A stretch of DNA of 20,900 nucleotides from the NCBI GenBank assembly GCA_946625925.1, contig CAMOTP010000013.1, positions 1-20,900 of the forward strand, read 5' to 3'. Positions 13,793 to 20,900 of this stretch are shown here, in pieces. A program made the translations under genes and the position numbers. Position 1 is the stretch's first letter, and every line of letters begins with the position of its first letter. Source of the DNA: an uncultured Alphaproteobacteria bacterium (lineage in GTDB: Bacteria; Pseudomonadota; Alphaproteobacteria; Rs-D84). The notes under the pieces are model-generated. The model was not told where the DNA came from. It did no database searches and was given only the letters and a program-made list of their open reading frames with translations.

Positions 13793-15805
13793 TTAATAAT
13801 CCAGTCCAAATCTAAATTGAACAGTTGTGTTTCCAGAATAATCTTCGCGCACAGCATAATCACGATGATACCCCAAAGACAAGAAATAACAAGGGTGTTT
13901 ATAATACAATTCCCCAGAATGTCTTTGGAATTTAGTAAGCGTGTTGTTATAAATAGCATTAAAGTTAAAAGATAATCTATCTGTCAATTGGATTTTAAAT
14001 CCACCAGATGTTTCATTTATATCTTCGCCCAAGAAATCTTCGTCCAATTGTTCGGACCAAATATGTCCAACAAAAATATAATTCAAACTGGTGCCCAATC
14101 TGGCATCGGTTTCAATATGTCTCAGATTAAGTGTGTTTTTATCTAATCTAAATCGGGAAGTCAAACCTAACCAAGAAGCATTATCTAAATTAATGCGTCC
14201 AACATAATCAGAACTACCTTGGTGGAATCCGCTATTAGGGTCTGTTTCTACGCGTTTTGTAAAATCATAACTTTGTCCCAAAAAGATTTCTGCGAATTCA
14301 CCATCATCACTATATGTTGCCCATCTGACACCATAATCGGCAAATGTTCCATTTTCCCAAAGGTCATATCCGGCAAAACGATTGTTTGAAAACAACGTGA
14401 CATCAGATAACAAAGCGCCAGCAGAATCATTGTTCATAGCAAATAGTTCTTTTGATTTAGTATGTCGCATAACTGTTAATCTGGCACGTGGTTCTATAAC
14501 CTGGGTCCACCGTTTTCCTGGTTTAAACAGTGGCAATCCCCATTCAACATAACCACTGGGTAAAAATCTATTTTCCATACCAGTATAATCAGGCATGTCA
14601 ATTAAATCATAATTTTGAAAATTATACACATCATATCGCGCATCTAAACTGAGTGTAAGTCTATTACCACCCCATAATGTCCATGGGGATATAATTCTGG
14701 CATCGCCAATCATACGCTGCATAGCACGGCTGTTATGACCATCTATTGCTAAAATATCACTACTCATCACTGCGTATGTTTCACGATATATTGGTGCAGT
14801 CTGATACACACCACGAATATTAGGTAAAATATTACCGTTCATAGAAGATTCTGTCCGACGTGTATCACGCAATTCTTGGAAGACGTGTGTGTCTGCAATA
14901 ATATATCCAGATTGCCCAAACATTTCTATTTGCGCCCCAGAATCTAAATATGGTTGATCGTTATAGAATCCATATTTCTGTAAATATGTTTTATCAGATG
15001 TTCGTTCCAAGGCAATCTTGGCACGTGTGTATTCTCCTAATTCCATAACATCATTATGGAATATATGCCAACGATTTTTTCCTTCTTTATTATGTGTGTA
15101 TGAACCGTTTGTTCTGAATTCAGAATGTTCTGCGTTCAAACGATGTTCCAACTGAATCAAAGGATTTTCTTTGGTCAGATAAGACAGTGTAACAGTCGCA
15201 TCGTGGTAATCAGACAACGAAATGTAAATAGGAATATTTATTTGTGTTCCCATTTTATTTGTGGATTTGAAATCTGGTGTTAATAAACCACTGCGATATT
15301 TAACACTGGGATCTGGCATTGTATAATATGGAAACCAAAACACAGGCAAATCATATATCCATAATATTGGGTTATAAAAATATAAATCTTTATATTCGGC
15401 ATTATGTTTTATTTTTGATGCAGAAATTTCCCACGCATTACCAAAAGAATCACAGCCATCACAAGCCGTAAACATTGCTTCTTGGGCAACGGTTATATCA
15501 CCATCATGTGATATAGATTCTGATTTAATATACACATGATTTCCCAGCCATAATTCTACATCATTTCCATCAATTTTGGCGCCCTTTTCAGAAAAACTAG
15601 AATTTGTCAGTTTCAATGTTTGCCCGGATTGATTAGTAATAGTTGTGTTGCCAATAGTTTTTATATTAGCACTTTTTACATTGTATTCTATTTTATCAGC
15701 AGTAATAGTTTTTGGCCCATCTAAATCTACAGAACCAGGCAATGCATACGCATATGCACAATATAAAATCGAAAATAAAGATACAGAACCAATTAATTTT
15801 TTCAT
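13793..15805 (-). CDS. lptD: LPS-assembly protein LptD (outer-membrane barrel)
   Basis: The outer-membrane translocon that puts LPS on the cell surface. A signal peptide (1-21, ending AYA) is followed by an OstA/LptA-like jellyroll: ITADKIEYNVKSANIKTIGNTTI, written here as about residues 34-57. The conserved PVFWFPYYTMPDPSVKYRSGLLTP block (about 156-179) marks LptD. The rest is a beta barrel ending in the outer-membrane sorting signal FRFGLDY with a terminal aromatic residue. At 670 aa it is a little shorter than most alphaproteobacterial LptD. The mature part has only three cysteines: C115 and C118 (ACDGCD) and C639 near the C-terminus, against four forming two disulfides in E. coli. It overlaps lptF by 4 bases and precedes surA. 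Confidence 0.95.
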   Translation of the reverse strand: MKKLIGSVSLFSILYCAYAYALPGSVDLDGPKTITADKIEYNVKSANIKTIGNTTITNQSGQTLKLTNSSFSEKGAKIDGNDVELWLGNHVYIKSESISHDGDITVAQEAMFTACDGCDSFGNAWEISASKIKHNAEYKDLYFYNPILWIYDLPVFWFPYYTMPDPSVKYRSGLLTPDFKSTNKMGTQINIPIYISLSDYHDATVTLSYLTKENPLIQLEHRLNAEHSEFRTNGSYTHNKEGKNRWHIFHNDVMELGEYTRAKIALERTSDKTYLQKYGFYNDQPYLDSGAQIEMFGQSGYIIADTHVFQELRDTRRTESSMNGNILPNIRGVYQTAPIYRETYAVMSSDILAIDGHNSRAMQRMIGDARIISPWTLWGGNRLTLSLDARYDVYNFQNYDLIDMPDYTGMENRFLPSGYVEWGLPLFKPGKRWTQVIEPRARLTVMRHTKSKELFAMNNDSAGALLSDVTLFSNNRFAGYDLWENGTFADYGVRWATYSDDGEFAEIFLGQSYDFTKRVETDPNSGFHQGSSDYVGRINLDNASWLGLTSRFRLDKNTLNLRHIETDARLGTSLNYIFVGHIWSEQLDEDFLGEDINETSGGFKIQLTDRLSFNFNAIYNNTLTKFQRHSGELYYKHPCYFLSLGYHRDYAVREDYSGNTTVQFRFGLDY

Positions 15806-16860
15806 TTTTTATACAATACCATTAATGCTATTCCCAAACATCCAAATACACCACATGCCAGTAAACCAAAATCAAACCATGATTCTAATAAATTTGTGGA
15901 TGTCATGTACAATGTCATAATAATTGCCATCGCCAATACCGCTAACGCTGGTGAAAAACTTGCACGTCGCCTCAATAAAGATGTTTTTAATAAAATAGTT
16001 GTACAAACAATAGCCAAAATAAGATTCATAAATGGCATCAACATACGATTACTTAATTCATTAAAAATCATTTTTTTATGCTTTAGCAATGTGTTATCAA
16101 CACTATATTTTAACAAATCCCAAGATGATATTCTGCGAACACGAAACGATGAAGAATTTTCTTTGGTTGCAACATTTAAATCCATATCAAAAGTCGAGAA
16201 AGTTCCAGTTACGATACCTTTATTACGTGCCTGTAAAGAACCGTTGCCCATAACAATAGACAATCCTCTGGGGGTTGTAACCAATTTACCTGTTTCTGCA
16301 AAAATTATCATTTCTGTTTTGGGATTTCTGGAATCAGATAACATAACCTGGGACATATCATGTCCAGATACCTTGTCAACATATACAACCAATCCATCAG
16401 AAATATCGGTAAATGCAGACTCTTGTATTTTCAAATGTGCCAAACCATATCTTAAATTCCATTGTGTGTCATAAAAATAATTTTGACTAACCGGCACCAA
16501 CCATATATTCAAAATCAAATTAAATGCAGTTAACGCACCGGCAAACCGAATTGCGGGTTTTGCCAATTGCCATGGCGATAGTCCCGATGCCATCATAACA
16601 CTTATTTCGTTGTCAGAAATAGTTTTATTATATACAAATATTACAGCGATGAAAGTCACAAAAGGCACAATAATAGATATAATAAAAGGAATCAGTAAAG
16701 CAGTAAGCCCAATGAAACTGCTGAAATTGATGCCATAATTTAACAGGAATTTCATCATGGACATAATTTGCATGGTCCAAGCCAACCCTGTCAAAATCAA
16801 CAGCAACATAACAAATATTGCGACCAATTGTTTGGTAAGATATTTATTTATAATATTCAT
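15802..16860 (-). CDS. lptF: LPS export ABC transporter permease LptF (or LptG)
   Basis: An inner-membrane permease of the Lpt machine that pulls LPS out of the membrane and passes it to LptC. Six membrane segments are visible at about 12-32, 52-77, 103-123, 274-293, 303-322 and 330-349, with a periplasmic beta-jellyroll between TM3 and TM4. The loop SDNEISVMMASGLSPWQLAKPA (about 82-103) is the coupling region contacting LptB. The jellyroll section (VDKVSGHDMSQVMLSD, then FAETGKLVTTPRG) resembles LptF more than LptG. Length is 352 aa, normal. Only one permease gene is next to lptD; a partner permease is expected elsewhere. Its promoter is so close that the mRNA may be leaderless, and no ribosome-binding site is seen before the ATG. 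Confidence 0.9.
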   Translation of the reverse strand: MNIINKYLTKQLVAIFVMLLLILTGLAWTMQIMSMMKFLLNYGINFSSFIGLTALLIPFIISIIVPFVTFIAVIFVYNKTISDNEISVMMASGLSPWQLAKPAIRFAGALTAFNLILNIWLVPVSQNYFYDTQWNLRYGLAHLKIQESAFTDISDGLVVYVDKVSGHDMSQVMLSDSRNPKTEMIIFAETGKLVTTPRGLSIVMGNGSLQARNKGIVTGTFSTFDMDLNVATKENSSSFRVRRISSWDLLKYSVDNTLLKHKKMIFNELSNRMLMPFMNLILAIVCTTILLKTSLLRRRASFSPALAVLAMAIIMTLYMTSTNLLESWFDFGLLACGVFGCLGIALMVLYKK

Positions 16861-16867
16861 AATTTAC

Positions 16868-16896
16868 AGTATAGAGCCCAAAAGACAACCCGTCAA
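16868..16896 (-). promoter_or_regulatory. Promoter of the lptF-lptD-surA-rlmN cluster
   Basis: TTGACG (16891-16896), a 17-bp spacer and TATACT (16868-16873) on the minus strand; 5 of 6 matches in each box. Only 7 bases lie between the -10 box and the lptF ATG (16858-16860), so the transcript would begin at or within a base or two of the start codon. Confidence 0.75.
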
Positions 16897-16925
16897 ATTA
16901 TTTATAAGTATGTATATGATTTTTC

Positions 16926-16953
16926 TTGCAATTACAAAAAACAATGTCATAAT
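16926..16953 (+). promoter_or_regulatory. Promoter of nusA-infB
   Basis: TTGCAA (16926-16931), a 16-bp spacer and CATAAT (16948-16953), predicting a start near 16960 and a leader of about 83 nt. It is divergent from the lptF promoter, with 29 bp between the two -35 boxes. Confidence 0.6.
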
Positions 16954-16980
16954 ACAAATGTTCTTAAAAAGTAGTTTTTT

Positions 16981-17010
16981 AAGGGCGGGGTTGGAAAACC
17001 CCGCCCTTTT
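16981..17010 (+). terminator. GC-rich hairpin in the nusA leader, possible attenuator
   Basis: A perfect 12-bp stem AAGGGCGGGGTT/AACCCCGCCCTT (16981-16992 with 16997-17008) with loop GGAA, followed by a short TT-AGT. The U tract is weak (four U including the stem end). A competing AT-rich hairpin (16963-16983) shares its first three bases. It lies inside the nusA 5' leader, ending 33 nt before the start codon. Confidence 0.6.
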
Positions 17011-17042
17011 AGTAAAATAAACAAAAATACAGGAGTAAAAAA

Positions 17043-18575
17043 ATGGCGTTTGTGTCGTTACCTCGTCAGGATTTGTTAGAAGGTATCAAATCTTTGGCCG
17101 AAGAAAAAAATATCGATAAAGAAATCGTGTTTGAATCTTTGGAAATAGCTATTGCCAAGATTGCGAAACATAAATACGGTGAAGAATTCAATATTACCGC
17201 ATCTATTGACCGTAAAAATGGTGCGATTCATACACAACGTTTATTCGAAGTTATAGAATCTCCTGAGAGTCGCGGTGACGATTACGATCCAAACACAATG
17301 TTAACAGTTGACCAGGCTAAAAAATATGCGGAAAATCCTGTGGTTGGTGATATTGTGGCGGACCCATTACCAGAACCAGAATTCGGTCGTGTCGCATTTC
17401 AAACAGCGCGTCAAATTATGGTTGGTCGTGTTCGTGATGCTGAAAAAGGCCATCAATACGAAGATTTCAAAGACGAGGTTGGCACAATTATCAGTGGTGT
17501 TGTTAAACGTCTGGAATTTGGCAATGTTTTTGTTGATATCAACGGCAAAGCCGAAGGTTATATTAAAAATACAGAATTAATACCTGGGGAACGTTTGGGT
17601 GTTGGTGACCGTATTCGTGCTTTGATTATGGATGTTGAACGTTCAAATACTGGTCCCCAGATTTTCTTAACACGTACCCATCCAATGTTTATGGAAAAGT
17701 TATTTGTTCAAGAAGTACCAGAAATTTATGAAGGTATTATCAAAATTAAATCTGTATCACGTGCACCTGGTTCACACGCAAAAATTGCTGTTGAAACCCA
17801 GGATCCATCTGTTGATGCGGTTGGTATGACTGTTGGTATCAAGGGAACTCGTATTCAACCTGTGATAAACGAATGTCATGGTGAAAAAATCGATGTTATT
17901 TTATATTCCGAAGACCCTGCTGTATTTATTGTAAATGCAATGCAGCCAGCCAAGGTCGCCAAGATTATTATTGATGAAGATAATCACAAGGCCGCTGTGG
18001 TTGTGAACCCAGATCAACAATCTTTGGCAATTGGTCGTCGTGGTCAAAACGTTCGTTTGGCATCTCAATTAACAGGTTGGGATATTGATGTGTTAAGCGA
18101 AGAACAAGAACAAGAACGTCGTGCACGCGAAACCAAAGAAAAAACAGAATTGTTCATCCGCGGATTGGATGTTGATGAAATGATTGCTCAAATCTTGATA
18201 AACGAAGGTTTCAGAACAATAGAAGAAATTGCCTTTGTTGATATCAAAGAATTAGAATCTATTGAAAGTTTCAACCAAGAATTGGCGGCTGAATTACAAA
18301 AACGTGCAAAAGATTATTTGAATAAACAAGAACAAGATTATCGTGAATCTGGTCATGCAATGGGTATGACAGACGATTTGTTGGACTTTTCATTTGTACA
18401 ACGTCCAATCATTATGAAATTGGGCGAGGCTGGCATCAAGACTTTGTCTGATTTGGCAGATTTATCATCTGATGAATTGGTCGAAATTTTGGGCGAAGAT
18501 ACAATGTCTACGCGTTTGGCTGGTCGTGTAATTATGAAAGCACGCGAATTGGCATACGGTATCAAAGAAGATTAA
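17043..18575 (+). CDS. nusA: Transcription termination/antitermination factor NusA
   Basis: Binds RNA polymerase and controls pausing, termination and antitermination. Domains in order: N-terminal RNAP-binding domain (1 to about 125), S1 domain (about 146-200, VGTIISGVVKRLEFGNVFVDI), KH1 with the GIKGTRIQ loop (about 265-272) and KH2 with AIGRRGQNVR (329-338), and two C-terminal helix-hairpin-helix repeats (about 372-425 and 445-505). Length is 510 aa, normal for alphaproteobacteria. AGGAG (17031-17035) lies 7 nt before the ATG. The usual neighbour rimP is not upstream and no YlxR gene sits between nusA and infB. The leader hairpin suggests possible feedback control. Confidence 0.97.
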   Translation: MAFVSLPRQDLLEGIKSLAEEKNIDKEIVFESLEIAIAKIAKHKYGEEFNITASIDRKNGAIHTQRLFEVIESPESRGDDYDPNTMLTVDQAKKYAENPVVGDIVADPLPEPEFGRVAFQTARQIMVGRVRDAEKGHQYEDFKDEVGTIISGVVKRLEFGNVFVDINGKAEGYIKNTELIPGERLGVGDRIRALIMDVERSNTGPQIFLTRTHPMFMEKLFVQEVPEIYEGIIKIKSVSRAPGSHAKIAVETQDPSVDAVGMTVGIKGTRIQPVINECHGEKIDVILYSEDPAVFIVNAMQPAKVAKIIIDEDNHKAAVVVNPDQQSLAIGRRGQNVRLASQLTGWDIDVLSEEQEQERRARETKEKTELFIRGLDVDEMIAQILINEGFRTIEEIAFVDIKELESIESFNQELAAELQKRAKDYLNKQEQDYRESGHAMGMTDDLLDFSFVQRPIIMKLGEAGIKTLSDLADLSSDELVEILGEDTMSTRLAGRVIMKARELAYGIKED

Positions 18576-18600
18576 TCTTGAATAAAAAGGGACAAAATTA

Positions 18601-20900
18601 ATGGCAACATTAACTCTTGGAAAATCTGTTACAGTGGGCGCAGTCCAAAGCAAGAAAGGCGATGCTGTTTTTGTTGAACGTCGTCGTCGTATTGTTGCGC
18701 CCGGCAGCAATGAATTGCGTGATGAACCAGAAAAACCTGTGGTTCAACATAATGCTGCTGATGAAAAATTGCGCGCCGTATTAGAGGCTGCGCGTGCCCG
18801 TGAAGAAGAGCAAAGACAACGACAGGCTGCCGAGGCTGCCGCTGCTGCCGCGCGTGAGGCTGAAATTGCGCGCGAGGCCGCTGAATACGAACAAATCAAA
18901 AATCAATTGAATGCTCGTGAAACAGAAATGGCTGCTGATATTGAAAATGCTGAACCTGTGGTTGCACAATCTGAACGTGGTGGTAAAAAACAACAGTTTT
19001 CCAATCATCAAAAATCTAATCGCAACAATAATGACGAAGAAGATTCTGGCAAAAGAAATAACAAATCATTCAAAAAAGATTTCAAAAAAGCCGGAAAAAT
19101 ATCTATTAACGACATCATCATGGGTGATGACGAAGATGATGATGAAATTGAATTACGCGGTGCCAACCGTCGTCGCAGTGAAGCATCCTTGAAACGTTTT
19201 CGTGAAAAAGCGCGTGCTGTTTTTTCTGCACCACAAAAAATTGAACACGTTGTCACATTGGGCGAAACAATTGTTGTAAAAGATTTGGCAAATGCTTTGG
19301 CTGAAAAGGTAGGAAACGTCATTAAAAAATTGATGGAAATGGGAATGATGGTTTCTGTCAATCAATCAATTGATGCAGATACAGCGGAATTGATTGCTGG
19401 TGAATTTGGCGCAACAGTAAAACGTGTTGTTGTTAAACCTTATGCTGACCAACTGGAACGTATGCCAAACCCAGATAATTTGACACCACGTGCACCAATC
19501 GTAACTGTTGTGGGACATGTTGATCATGGTAAAACATCACTTTTGGATGCTTTTCGTAATGCAAATGTGGTTGCTGGCGAGGCTGGTGGAATCACGCAAC
19601 ATATTTCCTCGTACGAGGTAAAAACAAAATCTGGTGCGGTTATTACATTTTTGGATACCCCAGGTCACGAAACATTTACGGCTATGCGTGCACGCGGTGC
19701 ACAAATGGCGGATATTGTGGTTTTGGTTGTTGCGGCAAATGATTCTATTATGCCACAAACGATTGAGGCTATAAATCATATTCGTGCTGCCAAGGTTCCA
19801 TTTATTGTTGCTATTAATAAATGTGATTTGCCCGAGGCTAACCCAGAAAAAGTTAAAATTGATTTATTACAACAAGAGGTCCAAGTTGAATCAATGGGTG
19901 GTGATGTTCAATGTGTTGAAATATCGGCTAAAAAAAGAACGAACTTGGATAAATTAGAAGAGGCTATTTTATTACAAGCCGCCATGATGGATTTGCGTGC
20001 TGATGCTGATATGCCGGCTGTTGCAAATGTGGTAGAGGCCAAAATGGAACGCGGATTGGGTGCGGTTGCAACAATGATTATCCGCCAAGGAACATTGAAA
20101 ATTGGTGATGTGTTCGTTGTTGGTGAAACATTTGGACGCGTTCGTGGTTTGATAAATTCATTTGGCGAAAGGGTAAAATCTGTACATCCTGGTCAACCTG
20201 TTATGGTATTAGGATTGGATTCTGTGCCTGCGGCTGGTGATGAATTACGTGTTATGGAAACCGAGGCGCAAACGCGTGAGGTTGCCGCATATCGTGTACA
20301 ACAAGCCAAAGACAAGGCAAATGCTGTTAAACGTTCTTCTCTACAAGATTTGTTTGCGGCACGTGATGAATCCAAGAAATTGACTTTACCTGTCATATTA
20401 CGTGCAGATGTACAAGGTTCGGTTGAGGCTATTACAGATATGTTAAAGGGTATTAATACCGACAAGGTAGCAGTCGATGTCTTGTCTGCTGGTGTTGGTC
20501 AAATTACCGAAGGTGATATCAGATTGGCAACTGCATCTGGTGCTGTGATTATTGCATTTAATGTTCGTGCAGATAGTACCGTTCGTGATATGGCGCGTAA
20601 TAACGGTGTTGATATCCGTTATCACAGTGTCGTATATCGTATTACAGATGAAATCAAAGAAATTTTGTCTGGTAAATTGGCGCCAGAACGTCGTGAAAAC
20701 TTTATCGGTTATGCCGATGTTATCGCATTGTTCACAGTCGGCAAAGGTATCCGCGTTGCTGGTTGCCGTATGACCGAAGGAACTATCAAGAAAGATGCCT
20801 ATGTTCGTTTGCTTCGTGATAATGTTGTTATATATGATGGCAAGATTGGTGAATTGCGTCGCGAGAAAAACGAAGTCAAAGAGGTGTCTGGTGGCGTTGA
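18601..20900 (+). CDS. infB: Translation initiation factor IF-2 (runs off the right edge)
   Basis: The GTPase that brings initiator fMet-tRNA to the 30S subunit. Residues about 55-115 are an Ala/Glu/Arg-rich coiled-coil-like stretch, followed by a charged low-complexity linker (about 125-180). The IF2 N2 domain starts near residue 217 (VTLGETIVVKDLANAL). The G domain has G1 GHVDHGKT (305-312), then GGITQHIS, DTPGHE, NKCD and SAK. Domains II and III follow (LPVILRADVQGSVEAI), and the C-terminal fMet-tRNA-binding domain is cut by the window after 766 full codons. AAAGGGA lies 8 nt before the ATG, 25 nt after nusA, so the two genes are one operon. Confidence 0.97.
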   Translation, partial: MATLTLGKSVTVGAVQSKKGDAVFVERRRRIVAPGSNELRDEPEKPVVQHNAADEKLRAVLEAARAREEEQRQRQAAEAAAAAAREAEIAREAAEYEQIKNQLNARETEMAADIENAEPVVAQSERGGKKQQFSNHQKSNRNNNDEEDSGKRNNKSFKKDFKKAGKISINDIIMGDDEDDDEIELRGANRRRSEASLKRFREKARAVFSAPQKIEHVVTLGETIVVKDLANALAEKVGNVIKKLMEMGMMVSVNQSIDADTAELIAGEFGATVKRVVVKPYADQLERMPNPDNLTPRAPIVTVVGHVDHGKTSLLDAFRNANVVAGEAGGITQHISSYEVKTKSGAVITFLDTPGHETFTAMRARGAQMADIVVLVVAANDSIMPQTIEAINHIRAAKVPFIVAINKCDLPEANPEKVKIDLLQQEVQVESMGGDVQCVEISAKKRTNLDKLEEAILLQAAMMDLRADADMPAVANVVEAKMERGLGAVATMIIRQGTLKIGDVFVVGETFGRVRGLINSFGERVKSVHPGQPVMVLGLDSVPAAGDELRVMETEAQTREVAAYRVQQAKDKANAVKRSSLQDLFAARDESKKLTLPVILRADVQGSVEAITDMLKGINTDKVAVDVLSAGVGQITEGDIRLATASGAVIIAFNVRADSTVRDMARNNGVDIRYHSVVYRITDEIKEILSGKLAPERRENFIGYADVIALFTVGKGIRVAGCRMTEGTIKKDAYVRLLRDNVVIYDGKIGELRREKNEVKEVSGGV

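Noticed and set aside
15896..16474. A 192-codon plus-strand open frame opposite lptF.
   Set aside because: It lies wholly antisense to a clear permease gene, has no ribosome-binding site and shows no recognisable domain.
16958..17020. A 20-codon frame in the nusA leader (MFLKSSFLRAGLENPALLVK) as a second leader peptide.
   Set aside because: No ribosome-binding site, no run of a regulatory amino acid, and it passes through the hairpin; it looks like a chance open frame.
1..20900. Mobile elements, CRISPR arrays, defence systems, rRNA genes, attachment sites.
   Set aside because: No transposase, integrase, cas, toxin-antitoxin or direct-repeat array was seen on either strand; the window is core chromosomal genes.

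Overview
The window reads as a piece of an AT-rich, compact alphaproteobacterial chromosome. The lineage is inferred from gene content (lptF-lptD-surA, fabD/fabG, mnmG, queH, rlmN, nusA-infB), from proteobacterial -35/-10 promoters with 16-17 bp spacers, and from an outer-membrane LPS machinery. Short intergenic gaps, 1-4 bp gene overlaps and shortened versions of several core proteins (MnmG, SurA, FabD-cluster proteins) suggest an uncultured, probably host-associated member of the class. No mobile element, prophage, CRISPR array or rRNA gene was seen.

Layout. (1) 1-599: the 5' end of ileS runs leftward out of the window. Its 110-nt leader holds what looks like a complete amino-acid attenuator: a 10-codon leader peptide with four consecutive Ile codons, then mutually exclusive antiterminator and terminator hairpins with a U7 tract. 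(2) 600-884: a small rightward gene of unknown function, divergent from ileS, ending at a bidirectional terminator. (3) 980-6298: a leftward operon from one clear promoter: unknown 176-aa gene, fabD, unknown 287-aa gene, fabG, mnmG, unknown 150-aa gene, then tRNA-Thr(CGU) with its own promoter. (4) 6306-9179: leftward metG, an unknown 116-aa gene and queH. (5) 9239-9520: tRNA-Val(GAC) and tRNA-Val(UAC), each with its own promoter and terminator. (6) 9588-16896: leftward lptF-lptD-surA-rlmN, two tandem paralogous TIM-barrel-like genes and a SIMPL-domain gene, mostly overlapping and probably one transcript, starting at a promoter placed so that lptF mRNA would be leaderless. (7) 16926-20900: rightward nusA and infB (infB cut by the window edge), with a GC-rich hairpin in the nusA leader.

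How the genes fit together. The window is dominated by translation and RNA genes (IleRS, MetRS, IF2, NusA, three tRNAs) and tRNA/rRNA modification genes (MnmG at U34, QueH for queuosine, RlmN for m2A). Envelope and lipid genes (FabD, FabG, LptF, LptD, SurA) make up most of the rest. The most notable observation is the ileS leader. It has the geometry of classical ribosome-mediated transcription attenuation, where scarce Ile-tRNA would stall the ribosome on AUA-AUU-AUU-AUU and free an antiterminator. Secondary observations are a MetRS with a PheT-type C-terminal tRNA-binding domain, a shortened MnmG with altered conserved loops, a pair of TrpF-like paralogs of which only one keeps the catalytic-type Cys, and a possible attenuator ahead of nusA.
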